NCBI GenBank assembly: GCA_001600175.1
Contig: BCJC01000001.1
Location: 3,519,652-3,583,651, forward strand
From: Erythrobasidium yunnanense
Taxonomy: Eukaryota > Basidiomycota > Cystobasidiomycetes > Erythrobasidiales > Erythrobasidiaceae
DNA length: 64,000 nucleotides
Direction: 5' to 3'
The stretch's first letter is position 1. Every line of letters begins with the position of its first letter. Below the pieces are notes generated by a model that ran no database searches, was not told the DNA's origin, and saw only the letters and a list, made by a program, of their open reading frames with translations. Below are positions 33,614 to 44,800 of this stretch, one piece after another. Position numbers and translations under genes: made by a program.

Positions 33614-36250
33614 CTATTTGCCTAAGCCACTTTTCTGCCTGAAGAACAGCCCCCTTCTTCCTCTAGATGGTTTCGCAGGCTCTCCTAGAAACCTGACTTG
33701 TTTGCGCTCCTCTTCAGGCTGTACCATAGCCGGTGAAGCTTGAGGCTGGCCCTGAGGTACGCGAAGAGTGGTTGTACTGCCTTCAAAAGGTGTGAAGAAC
33801 TGTGATCCAGTTGCAGGCGAGCCTCCTTCTGTGACGCTTGCTACATTGCTGTAGATCGGACTATGCTGTGGCACAACCGTAGGCCTCCGTGGAGGAGGGA
33901 GATCCTGCAGGTACGGCGTGATGTCCGATGCATCTGGATGTCTAGCGAAGGATGGTAATCCGAGGGTAGATGATCGCAGATCAGAGTGATCTACTGCTGA
34001 CTGAGGCTCGCCCGAGATAGGAAAGCTTGCAGAAAGAGGAGATGCAGCGTAGGCCTGATTGTGTTCGGGTAGATCATCATCTCCGAGATGAAATCTCTCG
34101 TCTCGAGAGCTCGTACGCTGCACTCGTAGTCTCTTCACAGCACCTATGCCGGCGGTAGAGGCGGAGCCTTCTAGATCTTGATCGACAGACCTTGAAGCAT
34201 ATGGACTTGAAGTAGGTGAGCCGTGATGCAGGAAGGGTCTAGAAATGATGGGTCGTGTGCTTGAGTGATCACGCACGGCGGCTGCGGGAACATCGGAAGC
34301 GTCCACTACCTCATAGTCTGCCTCAGACTGGCCATCTTCTACAGCAACGTGCCTATTTGGATCATGAGATTGTGCTGCATGCGAAGTGAGTGCTGGGACC
34401 ATCATTGTAGATGCAATGATTGCTAGAGGGGCAGCAGCCAATGCTTGAGGTGGATGAGCTGGGTCAGCCTGATGTGCAGGAAGGATAGTCGGACGAGGCG
34501 CCTCGACCGTACCGAGATGGGAAGGTTGTCCCTGATTTTGAGTTGCAGTTGGTGTGTTTTGAGCCGTATCTGGATGTCGAGGTAACGTGGATGGATCTAG
34601 CTCGCCACGTAGCATCGCGGGGTCCCATCTGTAGTATATGGCGTGTCTTTCAGCAACGATCAATCATGAAGTACAGTACTTAGCAGCTTACGGGAGGTTC
34701 CCAACCCAGCTTGGCGGTCTTGCCCTGTCTCTATCGTGGTATTCGGAATTCGTAATATTCGTAAGCGGAACAGAATAGGTAGTTCCTCTGTCCGACTCTG
34801 CTCGCTTGAGCGGCATTGCTGGCGATCTTTGCATAGGTACTGATGTTGGAAATCCTGTCTGTGCGGCTTTGTATCGTCGCTGATACTCTTGCTGGACCGA
34901 AGCATCATCGTTGTCTTGATCGATATTCGGAACAACGAACACTCTCGGTTGTGTACGAGGTGATCCATCTTGATTCGCATTAGGCATATACGCTATAGGC
35001 ACGCTTTGTGTCTCGACGCTCTGTCTTCTCCTCATTTCCTCCTCATCGAGGTTGTTCATGTCGGCCGGAGGGTTGTCCAGAGCCTGTAGCGCCCTTTGGT
35101 AATTCTCGGTCAAAGCTCTGATCTCTGAGTCTTGAACAGTAGAGAAGCCATGCGAGCTCGCTGAAGTGGAAGATGAGCTAGATGTTGTTGAATAGACAGC
35201 TGCTGTCCCAGTTGGCTCCTTCGTACCATTCTTTTCGAGATCGACTTCGCTCTGCGAAGCCTTTGCTTTCCTGCGTTTTGGCAAGCAGAATAACCCAGAT
35301 CTACTAGATTCCTTTTCTTCCAGTGATCTGATCCCTTCTCTAGACTCTTGCTGTACTGGCAGAAAGTTACGTCTGCCATACAGGATTTCCTGGAAGCCCG
35401 CAAAGACAAGTGCTACCAGCCAAGACAAGCCAAAGATAAGGCATGTAGATAGTGGCGCTTGGTAGTCTTGCAGATTCTAGAGATATGGTTACGAGTTTAG
35501 CGTGTCTAAATACTCTTTCCACTCTAGGCTCACCGGTCTATGAATGGCTTTGCGGTCTAGAAGAACTCGTAGTCCGCAAGCTGCACCAGTGTTTGTATTC
35601 ACTAGTAAATCGATGCCGAGAGCCAGAAGCCATGCTCCGAGTATACAGCCAGATATGGTCTGCTGAGACAATGTTATCAGCAAGATAGCCTGATGATGAG
35701 AATGAGGGAGATCTCTATGACGCACAGCTCCTCTCCATCTTGTTGCAACGACCGCAACGAAACCTATAAGCGCGAATGCGCCAATCAGACCCCATCTCCC
35801 TCCTTGATTTGCGACCAGAAGTTGCCCGCCTCGAAAGAGTAGGAGAGTAACGCCTATGCTTGCTCCTGGCAATAAACCCAGCGATATCCAGCCAAGCCAC
35901 CATCCCACGTAAAATCTTTTGGGAATCACCAAAGATAAGATGATAGCTAAGAGAGCGAGACCAGTCATGAGGCCGAAGAGAGCTAGATCATTCGAGGAGT
36001 CGCTATATGAAGCACTGAAGCCATTCCGGCTGACGGGTCCAACGTTGACGCTCAGAGCAAATACGAGCCATTCGACGGCCAAACCAACGGCGAGGGCGCA
36101 TGACAAACGCCAGGCCCGGCGCGTGAAGAGGAGGAAGAAGACTGCCAGTGCCAGGTGAATGATGGCGAATGCCAGTAACACGCCATCTGTCCTGGAATCT
36201 AGACTCGCAAAAGCCAGGTACTGTTGGTTGTCCGCGGCCGAGGCGTCCAT
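33614..36250 (-). CDS. Multi-pass membrane protein with long disordered cytosolic tail
   Basis: Function not recognised. From the ATG at 36250 (MDASAADNQQY) there are about seven hydrophobic helices: DGVLLAFAIIHLALAVFFLL, LSCALAVGLAVEWLVFALSV, LALFGLMTGLALLAIILSLV, VGWWLGWISLGLLPGASIGV, RWGLIGAFALIGFVAVVATR, a sixth around ISGCILGAWLLALGIDLLVN and a seventh before the GRRNF segment (SWLVALVFAGFQEILYG). The Gly-rich fourth segment recalls DUF4203 (TMEM198-like) proteins, a weak guess. A tail of about 550 residues follows, rich in Ser, Pro, Gln and Thr, with many possible phosphosites, ending GLFFRQKSGLGK at 33614. Introns lie at about 35690-35745, 35400-35520 and 34620-34700. The layout resembles a receptor or channel regulator but nothing more specific. 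Confidence 0.7.
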
Positions 36251-36488
36251 CGAAAGGCTCGTCCTCAAGGTCGTACTGAGCAGAACACTTCACGCCAGAA
36301 CGCAGCGCTGAGCTGGACTGAAGGAGACCTTGCTGTCCTTTGACCTTTTCGATGTTTTGCAGTTTTTCTCTTTTTTCAGTATGGCGGTCTCAGCAACGAC
36401 CGTTGCGATCATGCAGGTAGCGGGTGTTGCGGGCCCTGTTTGAAAGCTCAAGACAGCGGAACGACGCTCTCAATGATGATTGGATTTG

Positions 36489-37632
36489 TCATCTTCGAAG
36501 TCTGAAGTATTGGTAGCCTAGGACTGAGCTGGCGCCTAGAAGTACGCCCAGTGTGCCTGAATATGCAGCTATCGATATTCTTAAGCGAGAGCTGCTTTGC
36601 ATATCCTTCTTCCCTTGATAGACCGGGCAGCTCTCCCTGCGACGCTGTATCTCCTCGCCAGAAACGCCTTGAATCCATGATAGCGGATTTATAGCCTGTA
36701 GGAGCCAATAAGGGCATGCTGCTCTCCTCCAGTATGCTTTTGCTATCGTCGTCTGACTGCTAGCATAATCTTCCTCGAATCCAGCTAGAATGGCTTCCCG
36801 TTCTTCCTGGGACAGAGCCGCAAGCTCGTCAAGTGTCCACGAATCCGTGACGCGCACCATCCATTCCATACGCTTCTTGACAGCTTCAGCATCACTTCCT
36901 GGACTCTTCTTGCGCAGGCTCTTGCGAAGCTCTCCGATATTCTCGATTGCATCTCCGACATTCGAAGGCAGGCTGTCTTCTATCCCTCTTCTGATCCGGT
37001 TCGCCAGGCGCGGACCTTTCCCATTTGTGCTGATCATTACTTGTAGAGGACCTCGCCGAATAACAGAGCCAAAGTAGAAGTCGCATAATGGCGGCACGTC
37101 TGCGACATTGACGTTGAAATGTCGCTTCTTGCACAGGCTATGTATATGTTTGCTGAGTATTGGGTCATCCAGAGCAGTCAGAACCATATCCCAGTCCTGC
37201 AGTTTACATTCAGCTTTGCTAGATATATAGGTTATCGCTACGTACCTCTTCCTCGACGTCGGAGTCTTGGAACTCGCGATTTCGCCAATCAAGACCCCAT
37301 TGTTCGCCTTCTTGCATAACTCTGTATTTTGCTTCATCTCCCAGCCCAGCTTCAGGACATATCAGAGTGACTTTGGCGCCGGTAGGAAGTACCGAACGAA
37401 GACGGTCGGCAGCGACATTCCCGCCGCCCACGATGAGGACACGACGTGCATTTAGCTGCCATGCTAGAAGGAGGGAACCGCCAGGGATGACTGCCAGAAA
37501 GACTCAGAGCTTGAAGCAGAAAGGTTGCCCCAAGAAAGTCAGCGTACTCGTCGGCCATTGCTTCGGATCTTTGACAGAGGCATTGGCGCCTGTATATAGT
37601 GAGCTTGAGGACGTAGAAGCTTCGCCGGACAT
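36489..37632 (-). CDS. MET8: Siroheme synthase Met8 (precorrin-2 dehydrogenase/ferrochelatase)
   Basis: A bifunctional enzyme that oxidises precorrin-2 to sirohydrochlorin with NAD+ and inserts iron, giving siroheme for sulfite/nitrite reductase. The ATG at 37632 (MSGEASTSSSSLYTG) is followed by a short intron, then IIPGGSLLLAWQLNARRVLI and the NAD-binding loop VGGGNVAADRLRSVLPTGAK. The central domain has LTALDDPILSKHIHSLCKK, NVNVADVPPLCDFYFGSVIR (with the Asp equivalent to the active Asp of yeast Met8) and QVMISTNGKGPRLANRIR. The C-terminal helical domain includes EAVKKRMEWMVRVTDSWTL and LAALSQEEREAILAGFEEDY. After it comes an extra charged linker and a hydrophobic helix, ISIAAYSGTLGVLLGASSVL, ending QYFRLRR. 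That last helix looks like a tail anchor, which is not part of the soluble Met8 family domain. Stop at 36489. Intron around 37200-37250. Confidence 0.9.
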
Positions 37633-37878
37633 AGTCAGAAAACGGTTGATTGCGTGAAGAACCGAAAGCTAATTAGAATGAACAAAGGCAATGACGCTCA
37701 ATCTTTGTTGTAGGCCTTGATATTTGTACATTACAAGCAACTGGCCAACGCTCTACTTGCTCACTGAAGGCTGCAACGGATGCGCCATTTGGAATAGTAC
37801 AGATCGTGATTTTGGGTATTCTAGTCACTGACTTAGGGTAGCATAGCAGAGGAAGGTATACAAATCTTGTCTTACGCT

Positions 37879-40800
37879 TCACCCAAACACCCTCATAGCG
37901 CCGTCCGCTCCCACGCTTCCGACAAACGGTAATGTCGGATGAAATCTGACTTCCAAGACACCTTCGTCGCCTTTCGGACGGTGCGCGCCTGATATTTCTT
38001 GTATGCATCCTTTGCTTTCGCTTTCAGAGTCCGCAGCGCTGCCGGAGGAGTTGGCAACCAAGACATCCCAGAAGCGTAGACTGCCATCGTGTGAGCCAGT
38101 CAGGAGCGTCAGACCGGATGGATCCACATCCAGCGAAGTTATGGGAGCTGTATGCGCGACGAAAGAGTGTGTGCAGATGCCTAAGGTCGAGCATGGTCAG
38201 TCAGGATTGCAAAGATCTCTTGCAGGGATCGTTGACTAACCCGTTTTCAGATCGAACAGCCGGACAGTCTTGTCCTCGTACGCTGCTATCAATAGCGGAA
38301 GCGTGGGGTGCGATGCTAGGCGGTTCACTTGATTGTCGGTATTTGATTCTGCAGGCCAAGGGGTCAGCACTATACAACCGAGGCAGCGGGCTTGCGCTTT
38401 CTTACCTGAATCATCACTTCCAGCTTGCAGAGTAGTCACCAGCTTTCCAGTCTCCACCTCGAATATCCGTATTGCAGCATCTTGGTACCCCACCGCTAGA
38501 TGGGTCATATCGCTCTGACATAGTGCCAGACAAGTCGGGATAATCTTCTGATGCTGACCATCATCTTCTTCCGCTGCTGTCCCTCTGGCATGCCATGACA
38601 GTTTTAGTCCGCTAGTCGAAGCGAGTCCGCTTTCTGGTTCTGTACCATCTTCATTCAACATGGATGGCGATACATCCCAGATCTTGACTGTTCCGTCTGC
38701 GCTGGCTGTGGCTATACGCTCGTTGATATGCGAGGTCTGGACGCCTGCTGCACCTGCTGACGAGGTGGAAGAACTGCCTGAAGGTAGGAGACAGACATCC
38801 CAGACTGCATCTGTGTGTCCTTCCAGTTTCGCTATGTTCATACGCTTCTCGAAGGGAGCATACGTTTCTCTATTAGGGTGCGGTATCGCCCAGATCCCGA
38901 CTGAAGCATCCATACTAGCTGAATAGATCCGTTGCGTTGCGCTTGAGACAGCAAGTGCCGTCACAGGGTTCGTGTGGCCACGGTATGTATGTGACGGTTC
39001 GGAGTCGGGAAGAGGTAGACCGCGAGCTGAGACTGAGACGGTGCTGAGGGGCAGTCTCCACCACTTTATAACGCAATCATCTCCGCCTGTCGCGAAGAGG
39101 ACGTCGTTCGCACGCTCTGTCCTGTCGAAGGCTAGGCATCGAGCTGAGTCGAGGTGTCTATGTGACGGATGGATCGAAGAATCAGCCGGTATACAGATGG
39201 TAAACCAATTTCACTCACGCTCTGAGCGCTCGCCGAGCTTTCCAGACTTTATGGTCACTATCGCTGTCTACGACTGTACTCGTACTTGAAGAAGTGCTCA
39301 TGAGCGTATCACTCCTTGTCCTCCCACCAGTCTGTCCTTCCGCATCGATGTCTGCTACAGCTTCACCATCTACGCTTCCGGCAGCTGCACCGGCTAGCCC
39401 AGCAGCCTGGCCTGCTTTCTTCAGCGCTTTTCGCCATTCTTCCGCGCTTTCGGGGCGAAAGATGGCTGTCCGACTCTGCTCTTCGAAGACATCCCCACTA
39501 CCTTCTTTGGCTGAACTGCCGTTCGTCAAGTTAGACAGAGGGATGAGACCAGTAGCTGATGAAGATGAATCTGGCGCTGTGTTTGTTGCGGCGTCAAGAG
39601 AAGGATGAGAGTTAAGCATTGCAGAAGCTATAGGCGGCGCAGGCTGGACTGCTGTCGATTGCGGAGCAAGGGAAGAGGAAGAGTTGTTTGGCAATATGTT
39701 CTCGGCTGCATTTGTAGATACCAAGTTCGTCGTTTGCACAGTAGGCGACGTTTCGATGCCTGCTGATTGAGCAGCATTTTGCGTTGAGCCTACGTTCAGC
39801 GGAAGGACTGTGTTTCCAGCTACATTGACTGCTCCAGCGAGAGGACCTTGTGACTTCTCCTGTTCTTCTTTCTGCTGTTGTTGTGCTTGCACTTGTTGTT
39901 CAGCATGCGAGATGACCGGCATCTCGACCGTGACTTTCCTCGGCCTACTTAAGCCCGTCGACATCTTCTCCGGCAATGGATTGAGCGTCGACAAGCTTGT
40001 GAGATAGTTGATTTCTTGTAAGCATTGTTTGAGGTAGTCTCGCGATTTTGCACGCCCTCGTGGATCACGCCCTAATGAAGGGTTCCAGCCTAGACCGACA
40101 TTGTTGATCGTGCTTCCGCCGGCGGTGAGAGCGGCTAATGCACCTGTGCCAGCTGTAGCGCCGGGAAGGGAGGATAGAGAAACTGTAGAAGCGGGTCGGG
40201 TAAGGTTGGTGAGAGGTGGTGCTGCATTGCTAGTAGAGGCGGCCGTTGAAGGGAGGGAGGGCGCAGCAGTATGAGGAGAGCTTGGTGCATCAGAGGCCTT
40301 ATTGTTGCTATTGCTAGATGGGCCATTAGCTGCAGACGAGACCACGACTTCCGGAACTGTAAGGGCAGTACTTATCAGCTGGAATCCGAAACTGAGGCCG
40401 CTTGCACGCGTACCTGAAGAGGCGCCGGCTTCTGCTTTCGTTTCATCGCTTGTAGCCTTGTCTTTGTCCTTTCCTGACGCACTTTCCGGCGCCGGGCTAT
40501 CCCTTCCACTTGTCTTATTCTCCTCTTTGACGAGCTTACTCTTCGGATCCGCGTCCTTCTTATCCTTTGCATTACTCTGCGACTGTGTCTGTGCAGTAGC
40601 AGCACTAGCGCTTTGTGCCTGACTTGCAGACGCAGCTGCAGTCGCTGCAGCCGCTTGAGCCTGAGCTTGGGCTTGCTGATTGCTCATTGTTAAGTATTTG
40701 CTTCGTTCTTGCTTCAAAGCATATTCGAGCATCTTGACGCGGCGCATCAGGTCGGTCTTCAAGTTCTCGGTTCCTCGTCGTTCGCCCTCGAGAAGGGCTA

Positions 40801-41280
40801 TGCGGGCCTGCAACAACATCTCAGTAAGGTGTCCTTCATGCTTGACATACTCATGAAGAGTATCTAGAGGGATTAAGTTACCCTCATCTCGCCGCGCTCA
40901 ATCTCCCACTCGTTGCGCTCCCTCTCGTACCTCCTCCATTCAGTCTGGAGGAAGTGCAGCACGCTCGCTAGGTTTATAGGCTGCGCTTGTTGTTGCTGTT
41001 GTTGCATCTGATTCTGCGCATTCTGCTGCTGTTGCTGCTGTTGCGCCTGGACATTTCCACCAACTTGGCCTTGCTGCTGCTGCTGGAACTGCTGTTGTTG
41101 CTGATTTCCTTGCTGTTGTAGTTGAAGCTGTTGTTGTTGATGTTGTTGCATTCCATTGTTCATGAGGTTACTGCCCCCGTAACTCTGCTGCATGGCCGCT
41201 GATGATTGATGCGCGTCGTTACTACTGCTACTCCCAGTATTATTGCTGAAGTGCGGTCCAAGCCCTGACCAAGGCAGCAT
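37879..41280 (-). CDS. Striatin-family scaffold protein (WD40)
   Basis: A striatin, the scaffold of STRIPAK (PP2A plus kinase) complexes; fungal orthologues act in development and cell fusion. The ATG at 41280 opens a Gln-rich segment of about 55 residues, then the striatin core: ASVLHFLQTEWRRYERERNE, the conserved coiled coil EIERGEMR joined across an intron to ARIALLEGERRGTENLKTDL, and MRRVKMLEYALKQERSKYL. A long disordered linker (about 450 residues, Ser/Ala/Thr) includes a short conserved motif (GRDPRGRAKSRDYLKQCLQE). The C-terminal WD40 repeats include SHTYRGHTNPVTALAVS, RIYSASMDASVGIWAIP, EGHTDAVWDVCLLPSG, RIATASADGTVKIWDV, CLALCQSDMTHLAVGYQDAA and GLTLLTGSHDGSLRFWDV, ending VGADGAMRVFG at 37879. 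Four or more introns occur in the WD40 part. Poly-Gln length may vary between strains. Confidence 0.9.
40984..41151 (-). repeat. Poly-Gln coding tract in striatin (CAG/CAA)
   Basis: A mixed CAG/CAA run on the minus strand codes for blocks of Gln broken by Leu, Gly, Met, Phe and Asn (QQQQLQLQQQGNQQQQQF and similar). Because the codons are mixed, it is a low-complexity segment rather than a pure trinucleotide repeat. It sits ahead of the conserved coiled coil. Confidence 0.9.
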
Positions 41281-41676
41281 CCTCGTCGAATAGCAACGAA
41301 CGAACGGTCTTGGACGAAGACGTAGAGGGGATGGTTGATCCAGGGTAGACCTGATGTCAAGATGGGTTCAAGAAGTTTGCATGTGGGAAGGTGATGATAC
41401 CGAAAGAAACAAAGGAAAGCCTATACTACACTCAACACAGACATACTCAAGCCAGCCCGAACATACCAAGCAGACGGAAATCTAGCAGTAGACACGAAAC
41501 CCAGAACAGAATATACCACTGTAGCATTGATAGAGATAGCAGGGGATAGAGTTGATGGTTACTGATTGATAGGGATACTGCATACTGTGAAAACGAGCCA
41601 CGGATAGGTGGAGGAGCCAAGCTTTCCCGAAAGCAGCATAGGATAGGATAGGATAGATAGAGAGTCGATGCGCCTT
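41281..41676. other. Intergenic gap upstream of striatin
   Basis: 396 bp between the stop of the PKA regulatory subunit (41677) and the striatin start. It includes a short GGATA tandem run near 41637-41656 but nothing else I recognise. Confidence 0.4.
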
Positions 41677-43817
41677 TTAGTCGGCCATCTCGGTATCTTC
41701 TCTCAGCGACTCTTCACGATGTCTTCTGGACGGTGTTCCAGTCCTACTAGGGACCTTCCTCGATCCCCCACTACCTCCAAGGGGTATTCCCGACTCTCGC
41801 TCACTGTCCCTTCTCTCTCTTCCACCGTTTCCTCCGGACATAGACTGAGTCAGAGGAGTAGGCGTAGTGGAAGTCGAGGAAGATAGAGCCTGTTGTTGAA
41901 GACCGCCCGTGCTACCATAGTTTCGCTCAGCTCGTCGTGTCAAGATCTCAACGACGGGTCCAAGCAAGCGCGTGAATGCTTTTTCGCCAAGTGTAGCTAC
42001 GCGAAGACGGCCTGAGCCTGGAAGAGGGCGGACAGTAGCTGCTCGAGGAGCAGAGTTGAGGAGGGCGAGTTCTGGTAATTCACGTCAGTCATTTGATACA
42101 ATTGTCCATGAGATAGAAAAGCTGCTCACCTCCAAAGTAGTCACCCTTGCTGAGCGTTCCTACTCTCTCTATCTTATCTCCCTTCTTCTTCAAGACTTCC
42201 GCTCTTCCACTCTCTATGATATAGAAATTTTTACCCAATTCACCTTCTCTTACTACATCTTCTCCTTCCTCGTATATCCTCTCTTCAAGCGCGTCTGCAA
42301 TCTTACTTCTTTCGTAATTCTCCAGCGAGAGGAGGATAGGTACTTCAGCCAAAAATTTCTCGTAAAGCTTGCGTTTCTTGAATGTATGTTCCATCAAGAT
42401 AGTGCGGAAGGTAACGCGGTCTAGAGCCCATAGTGTGGCGTTGTTGCTTGAACAAGTAACGGTAGCTGCGCGAGGTGCGTTGTACATCAATGCCAATTCG
42501 CCGAAGGAACCGCCTGCTGCGATGGTAGCTACGAGTTTCGACCCATCTGCACGTGTGACCGAGCCGTCTTCATGTACGATAGTACCGTCGTCTTGTGATT
42601 CCGGATCTCCAGCCACACCAGGCGAAAGTGATCTACCTCTTGAAGAATGCGTAGGCGCAGTAGCTACTGGGGACGTAATCATCCCTCCTGAGGGTGATTG
42701 CGGGCGTACCCAGATCTTGAATTCCCCGCTCTCGACGACATAGAAGAAATCCCCTACTGCCCCTTGGACAATCACTTCTGTTCCTTTACTGATCTTGACT
42801 TCCTTCATTGCATTCAAGACGTCCACATGTTGGTCTTCATCCAAGTTCCGGAAGAGCAAGTTCTTCTCGATAGATTGCTCGATACGCGCTTTTTGAGAAG
42901 CTGTTTTGGGAATGACGACTTTTGGAAGAGGATGGGCGGAGGCTAATGAATTGGGATCGATGGACTCAGCAGACACGGAGGTTCGTCTGCCCAAGTTGTA
43001 CGAAGCGGGGATACCGTTGTTGGAGGATAAGCTGGATGGTAAGGCGCCGAGTCTGTCTCTTCCTTCACCGCCATTACTGCCTCCGCTGTTCTGGCGAGAT
43101 GAAGAAGTAGTGGAAGGCATGTTCTCCTCATCTGAATCGTGCATGTCGTTGCCGAGCATCTGGCTGGCCGAACTGCCAAACGATCTATTCCAGCTGATAC
43201 CGCCGCCTCCTCCAGCTGAAGGAGGTGCACTAGCATGCATAGGGTTGATATTGCCGTTGTTTCCTATCGGGCTGTTTCTGAGGTTTGGCATAGGGGGGAT
43301 CCTCAGATTGGGTGGTACTTCGGAGTAAGGACTTGGGCCAGCCGAGTCTGATTCCCTATCAGGCATTGTAGAATGCATGAATCTCTCTCCTCGCTCAGCG
43401 GAAGATGGAGGAGTCTTGCCGGATGAGCCGAAGCTGTATCCTGCCCCGACTAACGAAGGTAGAGAACCCTTCTTGCGAATAGCAGAGGCTGGTAACCCGC
43501 CTGCTAGTGCAGCGTTGGAAGTGGGAGCGGCGATCGACTTGCTGCGATTGTTGGAGGAGCCATACTGCTCCACTTGAGCGAGGTTGGCGCGCCCTGCTCG
43601 ACGCTGTTCTTCAAGCTTGCTATTGAACTGGAACACGTACGCAATACATAGCATTAGCTATTTGGATTGATACGATACCTGACTTCGCAGGTGATTGTGC
43701 GTGAATGTCTCGCCTCACCCAGTTTGCACAGAACTGCAACACGTCCTCTGGCTGTGATTGTGCGACTGCTTTATTGAGATCCTGCAGGATGGCAGCGTAC
43801 ATCGGCGAGAGGGTCAT
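41677..43817 (-). CDS. bcy1: cAMP-dependent protein kinase regulatory subunit
   Basis: The PKA regulatory subunit (Bcy1/Ubc1 type), which inhibits the catalytic subunit until cAMP binds. The ATG at 43817 starts MTLSPMYAAILQDLNKAVAQ, the dimerisation/docking helix, continued after an intron by FNSKLEEQRRAGRANL. A Ser/Pro linker precedes the inhibitor site RRTSVSAESI (R-R-T-S, phosphorylatable). Two cyclic-nucleotide domains follow. The first runs FRNLDEDQHVDVLNAMKEV, VIVQGAVGDFFYVVESGEF, FGELALMYNAPRAATV, with the phosphate-binding cassette intact. The second runs LYEKFLAEVPILLSLENYER, EGELGKNFYIIESGRAEVLK and GDYFGELALLNSAPRAATV, joined by a short intron in the loop. A Ser/Gly/Arg tail after LLGPVVEILTRRAERNYG ends EDTEMAD at 41677. 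An insertion rich in Ser/Pro lies between the cassette strands of domain A. The gene shares a 1-kb divergent promoter with MSH4. Confidence 0.94.
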
Positions 43818-44800
43818 GTTGGTCAAGACTCGTCTCGTCTCGTCTCAGGGGCTTTCGAGGTTTCAAGCACAAGACTAGGCTCTTGTCTTGCTTGACAGGA
43901 GCTAGATGTAGCTATAGCTTGACTTGTTGGATGTAGAGATGGGAAGGATGTATCTCTTGATGCTGCGCGCTCAAACGAAAGTGGTGTGGATCAGACTGAA
44001 CTCGGTTGACCTTGCGACGACCAGCTCGAAACTCAAGGCGGAAAGTACGAATACGCAGAAGCCAACAAGCAGAACACAACAAGATGCTACTCCGATGGCA
44101 CAAATAAGATGAAATGGCAGCCTTCTTTACCATCTTGGGTCCTCCTCTACCTAATTGCACCTCGTGGCCGCTTTTGGGCTGGATGGCTGGGAGGCTCGAA
44201 GAATGGATGGAGGATGCTGGATATGGCAGGAGTGTATTAGAGAGTGGTAGAGCAGAGTAGTAGAGCAGAGTAGTGAATAATGGTATTATCAGCAATCATT
44301 CAGCTAGCAGTCCAGGCCAGAGTGTCCGAGTCTCTGCAGTAAGAGGTCATGGGTGTCAGCTTCTGGGTATAAGAGAAGCATCAGGAGTAGCAGCACTACA
44401 ATGCATGAAAAGGAAAGCAAGAAGCAGAGGAGTTGGAAAAGCAGAAACACTACTTAGGGGTGCTGCTCAACGGACGGGATGACGTGATGGATGTCTCGGA
44501 GCAGAGTAGATGGGCGATGTTGACAGTTGCAACGGTAATCTGCATATACTCCCGCTCTCCACACCTCTCATCCTTCCTCTCTGCTCCTCTTCGCCGTTCC
44601 TTGTTCCTGAACCTCGATCATCAGGTACCGCTGGGCTAGCCGTTCCTCTTCCTCTCTCTTCCCTCTCTCTCTCTCTCTTTTGCCAGCTTGTTTATTGTTT
44701 TTTCTTTCCATCTCTTTCGCCTCTTTACTTCCTACCAACCAGTTCTGCTCTATTCTGCTCTGCTTCGTCTCGCTGACTGACTAGCTGGTACTCGCCCACA
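43818..44800. promoter_or_regulatory. Divergent promoter region, PKA-R / MSH4, with pyrimidine tract
   Basis: About 980 bp between two divergent starts. A long C/T-rich tract (about 44640-44700, CTCT-rich) lies 100-160 bp before the MSH4 ATG, typical of fungal core promoters. I see no TATA box of note and no gene. No specific operator can be supported. Confidence 0.45.

Noticed and set aside
44640-44700. CTCT tract considered as a microsatellite
   Set aside because: It is an impure pyrimidine tract upstream of an ATG, normal for fungal promoters.
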